Part shown: positions 63,436 to 64,000 of the stretch, in pieces
How the letters are laid out: each line of letters begins with the position of its first letter
How positions within the stretch are numbered: the first letter of the stretch is position 1
Assembly (NCBI RefSeq): GCF_050947335.1
Contig: NC_134991.1
Span: forward strand, 4,898,001-4,962,000
From: Megachile rotundata
Taxonomy: Eukaryota > Arthropoda > Insecta > Hymenoptera > Megachilidae
Length of the DNA stretch: 64,000 nucleotides
Direction of reading: 5' to 3'
Translations under genes and position numbers: made by a program
The notes under the pieces: generated by a model
The model's input: only the letters and a program-made list of their open reading frames with translations
What the model was told of the DNA's origin: nothing
Database searches by the model: none

Positions 63436-63580
63436 GCAGTTTGCAAGGCAAATTGAGGGTACATTATTCAAAGTTGGATTATCTTCAGACAGGATATCCT
63501 ACCTTTCATTATTTTGCAAATAAATATAACGTCGAGCATTTTCCTTCTATTGTGCAATGTTTGAAGGTTTAGATTATGAA
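63436..63580. repeat. Dispersed repeat, related to 36003-36150
   Basis: Shares GTCGAGYATTTTC, TCATTATTTT and TGGATTATC phrases in the same order as the copy at 36.0 kb. With the matching stretch at about 60236-60255 it forms the older DNA into which the solo LTR inserted. Confidence 0.5.
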
Positions 63581-64000
63581 GTAATTTAGAAATATAGAAA
63601 TATAAGATTTTGAGGATTTTTATGATCCTAAATTTTGAAATTTATAAATTTAGAACTTTGAAAAATTGAAAATTTCCAAAATTTAGATTGACATAAATAA
63701 TTTTAAATTTCAAAATTTTCCTACTTCCGAGTTTTCATATCTTACATTTTTATTTACATTTAAAAATTTAAATCTGTTGAAGTATGTAGAAATTAATTAG
63801 ATTGGAAATTAATTAAAATGTTTTGTTATAGTCGATGAATAAAATTATCAAAATATATAATGATGACATTTATGATGAATAAAACGAATAAAGCTTAACG
63901 TTAATCACTGCCATACATACATGTATTTAACCACCTAACGTACTTCCTTCTTTGTTCTTTTATAATACAATAACATTAAAACGCTCCATGTTTCTTGTTA
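63581..64000. other. AT-rich DNA with a short AATTTG tract
   Basis: 63590-63780 is degenerate AAATTTAGAACTTTGAAAAA-type DNA, similar to 31195-31320. The remainder to the window end is AT-rich with nothing recognised. Confidence 0.5.

Overview
This is AT-rich animal nuclear DNA, most likely from an insect and plausibly a hymenopteran. The clues are long AT-rich non-coding stretches, degenerate AATTTGGG-type tracts, many TTAA-flanked piggyBac-like MITEs, a Transib-type element, and arthropod-style LTR elements. The species assignment is inference. I found no intact host protein-coding gene, no rRNA, no convincing tRNA and no CRISPR array. The open frames, almost all short, look like chance frames in AT-rich or low-complexity DNA, or pieces of transposons. 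The window is best read as intergenic or intronic DNA filled with mobile elements.

Layout. 1-2.0 kb is unique AT-rich DNA plus a degenerate tract. 2.05-3.92 kb is a broken Ty3/gypsy-like retrotransposon on the minus strand: one LTR, a gag remnant, protease, and the start of RT joined by deletion to a piece of RNase H. 4.5-5.5 kb holds two small tandem arrays. 11.15-12.57 kb is a piggyBac-like MITE split by a 1041-bp Transib-like element (CACAGTG ends, CGCCG target duplication). 13-23 kb is mainly degenerate tracts, two old TTAA MITEs and tandem repeats. 25.23-26.36 kb is a GC-rich solo LTR with target duplication AGTAG. 29.4-30.4 kb and 49.0-49.9 kb are two copies of one element with ~300-bp inverted arms. 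37.38-43.27 kb is a structurally complete 5.9-kb LTR retrotransposon with visually identical 838-bp LTRs, a 5-bp target duplication, a tRNA-Tyr-like primer site and a purine tract, but no recognisable gag or pol. 46.0, 51.2-51.8 and 59.6-60.1 kb are further TTAA MITEs. 60.30-63.35 kb is a second solo LTR of the 25-kb family (duplication ATCAT), interrupted by a 2045-bp foldback-like DNA transposon with ~800-bp inverted arms and a decayed DDE transposase fragment.

What works together. The coherent units are mobile elements and their nesting order: Transib into piggyBac MITE, and foldback element into solo LTR into an older dispersed repeat. The noncoding LTR element must depend on proteins from a partner element elsewhere. 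Its identical LTRs make it the most recent LTR insertion visible here. I see no host pathway or operon. All repeat boundaries were found by eye, by matching terminal repeats and target-site duplications.
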